The notes below the pieces were generated by a model. It saw only the letters and a program-made list of their open reading frames with translations, had not been told where the DNA came from and searched no databases. DNA of 64,000 nucleotides from Durusdinium trenchii (Eukaryota > Sar > Dinophyceae > Suessiales > Symbiodiniaceae), in NCBI GenBank assembly GCA_963970005.1, contig CAXAMN010008469.1, positions 34,355-98,354 of the forward strand, in the 5' to 3' direction. Both the position numbers and the translations under genes were made by a program. Position 1 is the first letter of the stretch, and every line of letters starts with the position of its first letter. Of this stretch, positions 42,001 through 53,810 are shown one piece after another.

Positions 42001-45000
42001 GACGCTCGAGCTAGCGCTTTTCCTTGAGGCTAAGAGCGCTCTGGTATGCAAAAGCTGAACCCTCATGCTGATTCTGCATGTCCGATTCTGACGCCTCCTT
42101 AGCTTCACAGTCATGAAAGGTTTGGGACCTCTTTTCGGTCTTGCGCCTGCCGGCGCGGATCATGAGCTTCCGCACTCGGGCCTCCTCTGAAGGCTGCAGG
42201 CGCCAAACACAGGTGTCCATCACCTGAAGCAGCGGCTCTCGCTCGCACCCTGACTTTGTCAGGACATCAGCCAGCATCTGCGAGGTATCGCACCAGATCA
42301 CCTGCTGGTTGCCATCCTCATAGTCGGTGTAGCCGAGCATCTCCTTCACTTGCGCCACTAGCAGCTTCACCCTTTTATCGCTTGGCTGACCAGCGTCCTT
42401 GACGATGGTGGACTCGAGGGACTTTGCGTCCGTGATTGCCACCATTGGTGGCTTCCCAAACTCACTTTCCAACTCCCGGAGCGGACGACCGGGGTTCTTC
42501 AGTTCCACCAGGATGGACCGGAGGTAGTCGCCGGCCTCAGAGCCTTGGAGGAATCCATTGAATGTGGAGCGGCAGACTCTCTTGATGGAGCCGGAATTGG
42601 CTTCGACCATCAGGAAGGGCGCTTCACCACCATCCTTGATCTCTGGGATCGTGAGGCCGATGATGTAGCCACATTGCGACTTCATCTGATTAGTGTTGGC
42701 GAAGGAGCTGTCTGCAAAGACGCCCACGGTGCAGCTTTCCCAAGTGAGCTTTGGGTGTGGGCAGTCGGCGGTGTCCTTGAGCATCTTCACCGCTCGGTTC
42801 AAGTCCACGATGTCCTTGATTGTAGGCTTCCCCATCGTCTGGCTTGCCAGACTGACATTGACCAGCAGGTCAGGCCGGTTTGGCGGCAGATCCAGCCTAA
42901 AAAGCCGATCAGTCCTCTGAACTCGGACTTCTCTTCCTCTGTGAGTGGTGCATTTGGTGAGCACCTTCTTTCCTTCTTGAGGATGACATAGTCGATGCCC
43001 TCGATGGCGTCAACCTGGTCGAGCTCCACGTCTTTCTGCAGAAGCGGAAATCATCTTCTTTCACCTTCAAGTGGGGGTCGGTTTCCAGACCCTTGAGAGT
43101 GGCCTGGAACTTCTCACCAGCGCCGGTGCAGAACAAGTCGTCTACGTGTGTGGCCATCACGCCTTGTAGGCTGCCATCCACGAACAGGTAGAAGAGGGCC
43201 TGCTCGATGCGGGACATGATCCAGCCGTAGTGCTTGACAGTCTTGAAGAGCTTCTTCCACCATGAGCTGCCAGCATCTCGGATGGACCCTTTTGCTCGCA
43301 GGTCGAATGGGGAGACTCCTGGAGGCGGCGGGCTTGGAGGTCGCAGGATCAAGAGCCTGCTGATGCCCTGAGACAGCAGGTAGGCTGTGGAGGCATCACA
43401 AGCTCGGAGATTCCAATCCATCATCACAGAGATGGCGCAAATGAGCTTGAAGGCCAGCAAAGATGCGGTAGGGCTATCTGACCTGATGCCAGTTTCATCT
43501 TCTTGGTTGCCCTGCACGACCATCCTTGACTTTGCTTCGAAGGGGAACTCCTTCTCGATCTGTTGCTTGGTCTTGCCCGTCCTCTTGGACATAGCGGCGG
43601 CCATCAGTCGAGGTCGTTTGTTCTTGTCGGTGTGCACCCAACGGGTCCCGACGATTGGAGCGTCGTCAGGTAAGTTCTCGACCTGCTCTTCAGTGAGGAT
43701 CTCCACAGCTCCGAAGCGCTGCCATGAAGACCATTCTTTTGCCATGGATGCATCGAAAAGAGCTCGATCGGCCGGAGAGAGGTGCCAAATGTTGACCTCG
43801 CCCTTTGAGGCTGCGTTGCCAGTCAGGTAGGTGTCGTGCTCCAACTCGACATGCTTGGGATTGACGTTGTCACCTTCATTGCCTGACCCCTGCCCCTCCT
43901 TCTCTTCTTCACTGCCTGTCCAAACTTCTTGAAGGCGACTTCGTCGTAGATTCTGGACAGCTTCAGTGATGTGAGGGAAGGCATCTGGAACACCAGCTTC
44001 AGCCAAGTATGGGCGCTCGATGCGTGTTCCTCGTGAAGTGGATCTCACGGGCCCATTTGAAGGCAGCGGACGCCCGTCAAGACGGTCAGGTTCTTGTAGT
44101 GCATGATGGAAGTCGGGCTGAGGGCCAGTACTTGGAGCTGAAGGCAGTGGCGGTGTCTCGCCAACGTGGCTGAATCCATCATGAGGTGGTACTTCATTAA
44201 GTTCAGCATCATCACCTTCAGGTACTGGAGTCCTGGAGGAAGTTGCCCAGCGGAAGGTGGCCCTGTGATCCTGGGAGCCTCAGCTGAGGCACTTGGAAGA
44301 GGTAGCGCTGAATGTAGTGGGGCACTTGGAAGCGATGGTGCCTGTGAAGGTTGTTCATCGTCTTGGTCATGGACCGCCGGAGGCATCATCTCTTCTTCTT
44401 GGCCAGCGGGCATTGCAATAGGCAGTGCATAGGGACGGAGATCCACATAGTTCCGAGCACCTTTGATGTAATCGGGCTCGAGGACGTGTTGTGGTGTCAC
44501 ATGCGCTGCCAGGAGTTCATCTTCGCTCGCATAGCGCAACTGCTCACCAGTGACCAAAACAACTGATGGACCATAGCGAAGCCAGTAAGCATGCGGTTGC
44601 CCACCATCAGTTGGAAGGTCTTGATCTTCTGAGCGGTGAGGATTGCGAAGTTCAACTCCAATAATCCGCCCGGGTCCATACCATTTGTAACCCCGCTCAT
44701 CAGCACCAGCTTGCTGTCGGAGGAAGTAGACATAGGATCCCACAGGAAAAGGTCCTCTTGCGGGTGTAGATTGGTGAAAAAGAGCTCGCCTGATTCGTGA
44801 ATCAGTGTCCAGTTAATCTGAGCGATACGGGCATTTTCTCTGACGCTCATGTTCTTGGCCATTGCAGAGGTCGGATCTTGTGCTTGCTCGAGCATTGCCA
44901 ACTGATCATCATCTTCATCAACACGAAGTGAGCCAGGGATGCGAACCTCTGGTAGTCCAAGTACCCATTGTGTGGGAGCAAAACCATTTGCTCGGGGCTG

Positions 45001-48000
45001 TGAGTTCCGGATCTGAGTGACGATGACGGTGGCAGTGATGATGTCCTGCAGGCCAATGATCTGGCTCTCGGTGACAACCTTCTTCATCACTTCTTTCCAG
45101 AAGCCACCTGCCTTTTCCACCTTGCCTTGTTTCCAAGGCGCTTCAAGAGGCATTGCTTCTTGCTCGACTCCAAATTGCTTGAGGTAGTCGGCAAACTGAG
45201 CTAAGAACTCACGGCCTCGATCAACTTGAATGGAGCGAGGTAATCCTGCCCATGATGACCATGATGTCAGGATGTGCCGGAGAACTGCCTTTGAAGCAGG
45301 AGGTCCTCGCGATTCACCTAAACAAGTCACCACTTGGAAGCCAGCGCCCTCATCGATGATGTTGAGGAAGGAAAACTGAGTATTCGCTGCATCGCGGCAG
45401 CAGAAGACATCCAAGGAGAGGTGGTTGTTGAAGGTGTAGGAACCTGGAAGCTTGACCGGCTTTGGTCGGCGTCGACGGATGCTCTCACCACATGTGTGGC
45501 AAGCCATGAGGTTGGCGGCTCGCAAGGCAGCTGGTTTTGCATTCTGCCTGAAGGGTGCCCAAAGTTCACGTGGAGAGTCCGGAGGGTCTTTCTCAAGTCA
45601 GGCTCAACTTCCAGCCATTCTTGCCGACGTTGCACTTCGGTCTTGTCAAGGAGTGGATCTAGTCCAGCAGCTGCGTGAGAGCGGTACTCTGCATCGGAGA
45701 CCTCACCTGTGATTTCATCATCGTCCAGAGGAAGTGGTAGAGTAGATCAGGATGAGTACTGGTCTACGAGAACAGCTTGAGGTCCTCTTTTGCGAGGTCG
45801 AAGTCTGCGGGCTTCAGAAGGGAAAGCTTCATGGGTGTTCTTCACCGCATTGACCTCGATCTCTCGCTGATGCATGATGGTGGTCAAAACCATTTCGTTG
45901 AGCTGATGGGGCCAAACAGAAGCTTGAGCTGTCTTGCTGCCATAGGTGTTGCGTCCTTCAAGATGTTCATGTTCATGAGAGCCATCGCAACGACAGTCAG
46001 CGAAAACGCTCTCGGCAGCGACCATGCTGGTGATGTAGTGGCTTGGCTTCTTGTTTGGAAGGCCACTTTCGGCATCTTTATAGCCAACTTGACCACCATC
46101 AACGATGATGTAGAAGAGGGTGCCATTGTCGACCATGGCCTTGACATCCTTCATCTCGGGCTCATCGAGGCTTTGGGAACCCAGTGGGTGCTCCAGGAAC
46201 ACATGTCTCATGGCACGGACTCGGTCCTTAACAGTCTTGTTGACCGAGCGGGGGAGGCTACGGTTCTCTTCTCGAAGATGCTCAACAGTTTCTTGTGCAG
46301 GACCGCTTTTGGCAAGGTTGAAGCGGGACCAATTTCCCCACGGACCGCAGGGGTGAGTGATCACAGTCAGGTCGGGGTCCTCACGCATCATATCATGGTG
46401 CAGCTGCTTCTTGCCAAGTGACGTGGTCGCATCCCAGCCGCTGATGTTGTAGTCCAGGGGGACGCCACAGGCCATGCCAATCAGGGCTGCGAGAAGAGTC
46501 AAGCCCATCTGTCCGGCAAAGAGTTGCTTGATCCAGCATCGACCAAAGTGAGGCTGTCGTGGGATCTTTGAGAGTTGCCCTTGGAGGACACGTCGGTGAA
46601 GGAAGTCTTCATCTTCAAGAGCTTGCTCCATGCCGCAGATGCGCTTCCATTTCTTGTTGGTGGTCTTTCGGACACGGTACTCTTTGGAAGCAATGTCGGC
46701 GAAGAGCGTTTCATCATCGCACACGAAGTGGCATTCATCATAGCCTTGAACATCCATTCTCATCATGGCGAGGATGTCCTGATGGTCCTCGAACTCATCG
46801 GGATTGAGACCACAGTAATCGTTGGTGTACTCATGAGGTGCCGTGCTTTCCAACCAACTGAGATATTCAGGGTCCTGAGCAGGATCAAACTGACCAGGAG
46901 GCTGTTCTTCGGGTGCCTCAGACGGTTTCTGGTTCTCCTTCTCCTCCTCAGACTCGCTCACGAACTCATCGAGCTTGTCCGTGTTGAAGTCCAAAAGGTT
47001 CAATGCCAGGATGACCCTTTGAGGTCTTGCACATTGGCATGTTGTGGACGTTGATGGCCAGGAAGGAGATGGTCTGGTCAGCCAAGTTGATCACTGCACC
47101 CAATTCCTCCATGAAGAGACGGCTCAACAACAGAGGCGTATTGCCGGGTGTCTCGGCTGAGTGGATCTCACCGTGAACCTTGTAGATGCCCACGGGGAAG
47201 ACACGCACGTGTTTGGACTCAATCTTTCCACCGATGCCCTTGAAGATCAGGCTTCTTGAACTCTTTGATGAAGAGAGACCACGGGCCAAAAGTTCTTTCT
47301 CCATCTGATCGGCCCAGGACTTGCCATGCATGGTCCTTGTACATCCGGAATTGAGGATGGCCATGCCAGGTGTGGTCTTCTGCTGAGAGGGCGAAGCTTT
47401 CGTCGGTGGAGACCATCATACATTCACATTCGTGTGGCTTCACAGTGTTTGGGTCGTTGATGTCGTACTGGATGGGTGCCACGATCTTCCGGAGACCATG
47501 AACATCATCAGGCTCAGACGCTCGTTTCCCCTTGGCTTCTCCTTCTTCACGGGTAGGGCTGACCATACGTTCAGCAGCAGCCTTGACCAACCGGAGACGG
47601 CCGTAGAGGTAGAAGGCGAGGCGGAAGATCTCGGGCGAAGCAGACTCATTTCCGAGCACATGACCCGTCACTGACTTGCAGTAGTGCTCACACATGATGC
47701 TTTCTGCAACCTCGCAGAACCGGTAGCCTTGAAAGGGGCCTCCGTCGTTCACCAACTCACCATCGTGTGGAAGAGGCTGCAAGATGTCCATGTCATCGGC
47801 ATCGAGAGTCGGGATCTCAGGCAGTGGAGTGTCTGCTGCAATCATGACACCATAGAGCCAGACACGCTGTCGTGATGCACGCACGATCTTGGCGGTCCGT
47901 GCTTGCAGTGGTGTGCTGTTGCCATAGCCTGAGGGGGTTGAAGCATCAACCAAAGACCAGCCTTCGCCAGTTGCATTGGACGGTGAAGAGGGCGAAGGTG

Positions 48001-51000
48001 TCGGTGATGATGTGATCTTGGTGCCTCGTGCAGCTCTGCTCTGAGCGGGCGGCTCAGATTGGGTCTTCAGGTAACGGACTTCTCGATCATACTCATCGCG
48101 AACTTGTCCGACACGTCGGTAGAGACCTGCAGTGCCAAACTTCGTGCACATGAGCACCTGGATGAAATAGGACCACATTTCAACTGGCTCTTTCCTATGA
48201 CCCACGATGACAGACTTTTCACACGAAGGCTCCTTGCAGGTGATGAACCTACAGTAGTGTGGCCATTTGCTGCACGGTGGAATCGGTTGAGGCATGCTCG
48301 CAGAGCTTGGGACAGTTGAGAGCGACCAGGGCCTCTGCATCATCAGTGGAGTCGTCGCAAACATGGCTGAATGCGACTCGCTTTCGGCGCTTGACCTGCC
48401 GACTGGCATCGGTGATCTTCACATCGGGCTCCTCAGTGACCTTGACATTCTGGAGGGTGTAGCGCGCAAGCATGAACATGCCATAGGACACTTCAGGATC
48501 GGCGTCCAGGTCGGTGCCATAGATGCCAGCAGGGTCGTACGAATTCTGGAGAGGCTCAACTCTTCCGGGACTTCGGAGGCTTCAGGGACCATGTGATACT
48601 CAAGCAAATGGAGGCCTTCAGTCATGTAGCATTCTGAGCCACCGTCCGGAGAGTCAGGGGTGGACTGCTCGGCAAGGGAGGAATCTTCGTCCTTTGGGCT
48701 GTGGTGCGCAAACATGGTAGTGGCGATCTTCTGAGGTTTCTTCTTTGGAGAGCCACCTTTCTTGCCCTTTCCCTTGCCCTTGCCAGAAGACGGACATTCG
48801 GGATCTCCTGCCCAGTGCCCTTTCTGGTGACAAACGGTGCAAGGCGTCACCGATTTCAAGAGCTTCACGGCAGTCCGCCGCTGGTCACAAGCCTTCTCGG
48901 AAAAACTCATCTCCCCTTTGGCCGTGAATCCGACCGGATGAGACGCACCTGTAGTAGCGCTCGATGGAGTGGTAGATCTCGATGAAGTGCCAAACTTCTT
49001 CTTCTTCTTGTTGAACCGGTGTTGAGCGACTGTGGCATAGGCCTCGGCGACTTGGTGATCCTCGGACATATCAGGAAACTCATTGAGCAACACGTCCATG
49101 ATGTCATCGTCCGAGTAGCCTTGGTGGTAGGCTTCGTCACTGTCCCCTTCACCAACGTGGTCGCCCTCATCCTCGTAGTAGGCATCATCATCATCTTGCT
49201 CGTAGCCGGGCTCGTCCTCAACAGCCAGGATCTGCCTGGACTTACCTTCGAGGCGTTGTTTCCATCGGAGCTTCATCAGGTGCTGAGGGAGATGACCACC
49301 ACCAGTGGAGCGAGCACCCAGGTAGTCACGGCGCACAACCTGCTTCCCGGCGGCATTGGGAAACTGGATCCTCATTGCATGGGAGATCTTGGCGAAGTCG
49401 TACTCGTTGTTGCAGGAGCTGCGAACCGAAGTTTGCTCCTTTGGATCCAGGCCGCCAAAGCAAATTCAGCATCATAGCCCTAATCTGCTCTGACACCTGA
49501 GTTCCGGCGTTGTTCTCCTCCAATCTCTTGAAGTCCTGCTCACGGCGAACGATGTATTGTTGCATCGTCTCGGAGCTTCGCCGCCAGACATTGGGGCTGT
49601 AGAAGGCTTGGAAGAACAACTCGCTGGTTTTGACTGGCAGCTCTGCTGCAATGGAGTCCTTAGAGTCTTGAGCAGCAGCTTCATTCCCTCCGCGGTTGGC
49701 TTGCCCTCGGAGGTCTTGGTCTTGAGCTTTCCATGTTCCAGCTTACGAACTGACTCGGCCAGCCCGGAGGTGGACAGGCGTTGAGATCTGTAGGGACTCT
49801 TGGCCTTCTCTGCCATGGAAAAGGTCCCAGGCCCGCTCCTCGTACTCCTCGAAGAGCTCGGCCTCGCCGCTGTACTGCGGCACGCCGTGGCGATCCGTCA
49901 GGATGCTGCCACTCACATAGGTGGACATGGCCTTCTCGGTGTCCAGCAGGATGCCGAAGGCGAAGGCGAAGATGTAGCGCTGGAGCCCACGAGGACGCCA
50001 GCTGCCAGGCGGAGGAGCGCAGGCGCAAACGCAACCAAAGGTCGCGTTCAGCGGCCGCCGGAACTTAATCCGGCTCCGCTTACCATCAAAAGCGGCACGG
50101 CGGCGCGGACGCTCGAGGTAGCGCTTTTCCTTGAGGCTAAGAGCGCTCTGGTATGCAAAAGCTGAACCCTCATGCCTGTGGAGCTATCGTGCTATGCTGC
50201 TATGCTGATTCTGCATGTCCGATTCTGAAAGGATATTTGTCCAAAGACCGGGCGGCCGACCCAAGGTTCTACACCAAGATTCACAGAAAACAAACAAAAG
50301 TGGGCTCGAACCCACCCAGACCAGAGGCACCCACCTCACACAAAGCAGCATCCAAGCAAGTGGAGACAGCCTCTGCCAATTGGTCTTTGATGGGTCGCAA
50401 GGACTCCTGTGCACAAACGTCTCCTTTCTCGTACTGCTCTAGGGCATAGAGGAGCAAGGCCGGAGGATCATAGCTGCCGATGCTGAAGATAGCTTCCACA
50501 CTGTGTGGCACTCTTTGAACGAATTCAATCTTGTGTGTTCCCATCACTCTGCAACCATCACATTCAGAAACCAAATGCAAGGGTGCATCATATTGATAGG
50601 GAATCCAGTCGTTCCTCAGCCATCGTTGGTATATAATGGTATATATAAGTATTGTATATGTATGTATACATACATATATATATATATATGTATAGGGCAT
50701 AGGGCATAGGACAGGGTCCCGTTCACCGGGACAAATGCCCCCCGGTTGAAGGTGTGTGTGTGTGTGTGTTTGTGTGTGTGTGCTTCGCAAAAAGCTCATT
50801 GGAAAGAGCAAACCTACAAAGCAAAACCAAAAACGAAACGTCGCAAAGAGTCTGAGGGCCACCCACAAATAGAATGTGCTGCAAACCTGCACGCGCCAGC
50901 GTAAGTTGCTCTCCACCCAATCACTCTATCTACTCACTGCCATACCTCTTCATACAAGATTGGACGAGACGCTGTTGTGGTCTGAAGGGGCAATCAAGTA

Positions 51001-53330
51001 CAAGGCAATGCAATCGTCTCCGCCTTGTGTATGATCTGCACAGTTTGGCGTCCAAGAACAGTGACTGACAATGGGCAACACTAGCTTGCTGAGCTAGGGA
51101 CACCATACCATTTGCTTTGGCTTCTTGATGCGTTCAATATTTGCAACGTCCTAGAGTCTTTCAGCGGTCACACATGCACCGACATGGAGCTTCAGCTCAC
51201 CGTTCCATAGAGCCAAGGAGCGAGGACTTTCAGCTCGTCACTGACAGCTACAACCTCAGGGGCTGGGCTGGTGGCCCTACAGGAAGCCGCTTCGATTGAC
51301 CAACGTGTTGCTCTTGGGTGCTTGAACAAGCGGCCTTGAACACGCCTTTGGTGCTCAAGCATGCCAGTAGGCGGCCACTGCTCGACAAAGAGAAGGCCAT
51401 GAAGGGACCGTCTGTCAGGCCAATATCTCCTTATGGGCATTGGTCAAAAAATCTGGCAATTTAGCATTTCAGCACTTCTGTATTGGCATACCCTCTACCT
51501 GCATGCAAAGCATCTGGAGCTGTGCCTGCAGTACCAGGCTCTCTAAATGGAAGCAAGTGTTAGCAGTAGTATACTTCCAGTGGTATCAGCATCAGGGCTT
51601 ACAGAATTAGTAACTGCAGCCATAGAGTGCAGAATCTGGAACTCAAAACTCCAATACCGACTCGGTGAGATTGAGAGGCCTGTCAACCATGAGAACCGGC
51701 CCTTCGGCTGTTCCAACAATCACCTGCACATCCTCAGCATAAGACCAGGCTGAGATTCTCTGTACAACTGGCAAACAGTTTGTAAATCAAATAGCTCTAC
51801 AAAGGTAAATTGGACAGGCCACTGCAGACTCCTCTGAAGGTGGTGGCAAGGCGCAAATGCAGAGAGGAGCCTTAGCTCCAAGAGAAGGCTTCACTGGTGT
51901 CACTGGAACGGTCAGATAATGTTGAGAAAAAGAACGTAACCTACTAGTTAGCTTCTTGCTACTAGTGGCGATGGCCTCCAACCTACTAGCGATTGCCTCC
52001 CTAGTAGTTTCTTGCTAGTAGTAACTCATGTTTGCACCTTGCCAAGGCTTGCTGAGGTGCACTGGGAACCCTGATGTCTGCAAAGCGATGGCAGGCCTTG
52101 GCTTTGCCAACTATAAGTCCTCTACGGGCTCTGTGCTGCTAACTCGTTTCCTTCTACAACGTCCTCACCAAAACTGGAACAACACGTGACATCACGGGAT
52201 TTCACTCCATCTCCATGCATTCAGGAGACATCCTCTGAGCGAGTGAGAGAGGTATTCACAAACAGACTGAACTTTCTGGTCAGCACAGCCTGGAGCAGGG
52301 TCTCAGCACTTCTCTGAGTTTCAACAATGCGAATCTCATGGCTCGTTAGCATGCAGTCTGTAGCCTGCAATGATTAGGCCATTGTGCCCAATATTACTGG
52401 GAACAACATGCATGCGCCAGTTCTGCAAAGAAACAACTCCGGTAGGCCACAATGATGCCATAGTGGCACCACCTTCGGACTTGATGCGCTCGTCGATCGT
52501 AAATACATGCAGGGGCTCACACATCACGGAGAACCTTCGTTGGAAGGACTGGACGACAACTGTGAGAAGCGTGACCCCATTGCTTCAGATTGACTCCAAC
52601 TCACAATGCAAGCTTCAAGGATTTGAGACAGCCAGGACACGTTCTGATTAACCCAGATTCAAAGACACAAACCTAGACAATCAAGCAATAGTCGGGACAA
52701 CTCTCTCCTTCTCTCCGTCTCTCCTTCTCTCTCTCTCTCTCTTTCTGGCAAGCATGACTCGTCAGGACAGCTCTAACTCTACCTATTGAAATGCTAAGTT
52801 CGAATCCAAGGTCTCTTGTGCACTCCATCCCATCGTCACTAAGCCTCAGAACATCTGTACGCCCACCACTCCCTTTGCCTGCAGAATCTCACCCTGACCT
52901 CAGCCGTTAGAGCCAAGATGCCAGTGTGCACCCATGGGGCCGATTGAATCAAACGGCCAGCTGCAGTCCAGGTTTGAAGATGAGTCTGCAAACTTCCCTT
53001 GACCGGCTGGAATACATGCCTCAGGTCTGGGAATGCCAGAAATTCTCAACCTCATACTTTCACTTCAACCAAGCAACTCATTCCTCACGGTTGCCACAGG
53101 CCTCGGTCCATCTGACTTTACTTTCTACTTCCTTTGTGCCCCCCGCCATAGTTCTCAGCATTCCTGACACCTTGATGCGGTTAAAAGGCCCACCGTAAGG
53201 GGCGCCAGCTGCCACACACAAATGCAATCGCTCCGGATCATCTGTCCATTGAGCTGGATAGACCTGTCGCGAGCGGTGCGCAAATCGCCACAAGTCAGGG
53301 AAGCATCGAAGCGGATGTCCAGCGAACCTC
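36093..53330 (-). CDS. VPS16: VPS16, HOPS/CORVET tethering subunit, multi-exon with retrotransposon in an intron
   Basis: VPS16 is a core subunit of the HOPS/CORVET complexes that tether endosomes and lysosome-like compartments. Minus-strand segments follow the family order. N-terminal propeller: ADLWYRKPE (about 53285-53330), VYPAQW...APYGGPF (53171-53263), VQVIVGTAEGPVLMVD (about 51665-51750), FMAFSLSSSGRLLACLS (about 51330-51400) and CRVMGTHKIEFVQRVP...EAIFSIGS (50331 to about 50610). C-terminal part: FKNLLKAASFGRHFL (from 39072), SLRICRELRKAPIEIPIT (about 38765-38868), LAMRICEWVG...HWAC (about 37410-37574), then a long exon (36408 or so to about 37295) with SDKRYWRIKI and SPIGYEPF, and a last exon to the stop at 36093. 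The intron 39073-50330 holds copia element 3. The start codon was not found, some propeller exons are missing, and several boundaries are approximate. Confidence 0.88.
38101..38244. repeat. 21-bp minisatellite in a VPS16 intron
   Basis: About seven imperfect units of (A/G)CGATGGCCTCCAACCTACT. The same unit reappears once near 51965-52000. Confidence 0.85.
39103..41972. other. VPS16 intron left of the copia insertion
   Basis: No gene is seen. The part at about 40800-41560 is a degenerate T-rich repeat built from TTCCTTTTAAAAATGATTATT-like units at irregular 30-60 bp spacing. The remainder is low-complexity and pyrimidine-rich. Confidence 0.6.
41978..42090 (-). repeat. 3' LTR of copia element 3
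   Basis: 113 bp matching 50085-50227 except for a missing 30-nt segment and a C/G difference near 42011. Ends are placed by the TSD and may be off by 2 nt. The RNase H frame runs into it. Confidence 0.85.
42011..42964 (-). pseudogene. Element 3 RNase H region
   Basis: GVFADSSFAN, KRVCRSTF, VAITDAKSLES and LADVLTKSG match copia RNase H. The usual active-site Glu region after CRST is altered (NGFLQGSEA), and the frame is shifted relative to the RT by a lesion near 42950. Confidence 0.85.
42965..44048 (-). pseudogene. Element 3 reverse transcriptase
   Basis: VGTRWVHTDK, EAKSRMVVQGN, ACDASTAYLLSQG and MATHVDDLFCTG give a recognisable copia RT with the HVDD active site kept. The frame drifts out of the family after DDFRFC, so it is not continuous with the RNase H. 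Confidence 0.88.
44049..45635 (-). pseudogene. Element 3 integrase and C-terminal integrase region
   Basis: TLHVNFGHPSGRMQNQL (about 45590-45540) is the His part of the zinc finger and CHTCGESI the Cys part, in different frames. The core is intact in motif: HLSLDVF, QVDRGREF and WKQGKVEKAGG supply D, D and E. A later chromo-like or C-terminal portion with WYGPGRIIGVE lies in another frame (44743-44045). Confidence 0.85.
45747..47003 (-). pseudogene. Element 3 methyltransferase-like domain
   Basis: An open 418-codon frame with acidic linker, then KQLFAGQMGLTLLAALIGM (about 46530-46470), THPCGPWGNWSRFN (about 46355-46310), FLEHP (about 46200), a VGYKDAESGLPNKKPS segment, and HEHEHLEGRN (about 45985-45950). 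These match the motifs at the same place in elements 1 and 2. This is the best-preserved stretch of the element. The activity is unproven. Confidence 0.7.
46966..47364 (-). pseudogene. Element 3 aspartic protease, active-site Asp replaced
   Basis: AILNSGCTRTMHG corresponds to the D-S/T-G-C active site of copia proteases, but with Asn in place of Asp. It continues through GGKIESK and NTPLLLS. The upstream part lies in another frame (47219-48409), so it is dead. Confidence 0.8.
48419..50034 (-). pseudogene. Element 3 gag remnant
   Basis: Gag is split over several frames. Its N part is YSGEAELFEEYEERAWDLF (near 49870) and TMQQYIVRREQDFKRLEE (near 49560); an acidic middle part follows, then a zinc knuckle CTVCHQKGHWAGDPEC (near 48840-48790) with a Gly/Lys-rich tail. 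At least three frameshifts. Confidence 0.8.
50073..50085 (-). promoter_or_regulatory. Primer-binding site of element 3
   Basis: On the minus strand TGGTAAGCGGAGC directly follows the 5' LTR, close to the primer site of element 2 (TGGTAGCGGAGC). Confidence 0.7.
50085..50227 (-). repeat. 5' LTR of copia element 3
   Basis: 143 bp, the longer partner of 41978-42090, with AAAGG outside. The ends are not the usual TG...CA, so boundaries are set by the repeat limits and TSD. Confidence 0.85.
50636..50786. repeat. AT and GT microsatellites in a VPS16 intron
   Basis: A TATA/TGTA-rich run (about 50636-50692) and a GT run (about 50753-50782). Confidence 0.9.
51936..52030. repeat. Short repeat with CTAGTAG / GCGATGGCC motifs
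   Basis: Contains CTACTAGTTAGCTTCTTGCT, then GGCGATGGCCTCCAACCTAC and inverted CTAGTAG blocks that could pair into a stem. It shares its parts with 38101-38244 and 63640-63730. Confidence 0.6.
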
Positions 53331-53810
53331 TGGCTTGCGGTACCACAAGTCCGCGAGCCTCGAATGGAAACCAGGTCGGCCACAAAGCTGTTCTTTACTA
53401 AAAGGAAGAGAAGCAACACATGAATATCTAGTGCAGTTCCGAAACTTCTGCCAGTCGGAGCTCATCTGAAGCTAGGCCCATGAGGCAAAGCTGTGACAGT
53501 CCCACAATTGGGGTCAGACATTATCAAACACGTTCTTTTCAATCAAAACATGTGAGAATGGGTCAGTGACCAGATAAACAGTCTGTACGCAGCAAACTCT
53601 AAGAAGCAGGGTGAACTGCTACCATTGTTTGGCATGATTAGAGAAGTCAAAGATGGTAAAGAAAGTATCGTGTTTTCAAAATCCTTGGCACGTTCTTTTG
53701 GCCCAAGGGTTTGTCGGCGAGGTGAGGTCATTTTGTTCTTGACGTGCTCAATGCGTCATTCCAAGTGACAATGCAACCTCCACGGTCCACCGCCCGAAAC
53801 CGCACCTTTT

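Larger units (their letters stand above)
41978..50227 (-). mobile_element. Decayed Ty1/copia retrotransposon (element 3) inside VPS16 intron
   Basis: A related terminal repeat lies at both ends in direct orientation, and AAAGG flanks both sides (41973-41977 and 50228-50232). On the minus strand the order is LTR, primer site, gag with knuckle, protease, methyltransferase-like domain, integrase, RT, RNase H, LTR. The frame is broken at many points. The two LTRs differ by a 30-nt deletion and at least one substitution, so the insertion is older than element 2. Confidence 0.93.

Noticed and set aside
45940-46540. Extra copia domain as an ordinary gag or linker region
   Set aside because: The same ordered motifs recur in three divergent elements at the same place, which a free linker would not keep.
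45777-47054. Plus-strand frames of 214 and 159 codons
   Set aside because: They are antisense to the element 3 methyltransferase-like and protease regions and have no family motifs.
50620-50916. N-terminal part of the open frame 50281-50916 as protein
   Set aside because: Upstream of about 50610 it translates AT and GT microsatellites; only 50331 to about 50610 matches VPS16.
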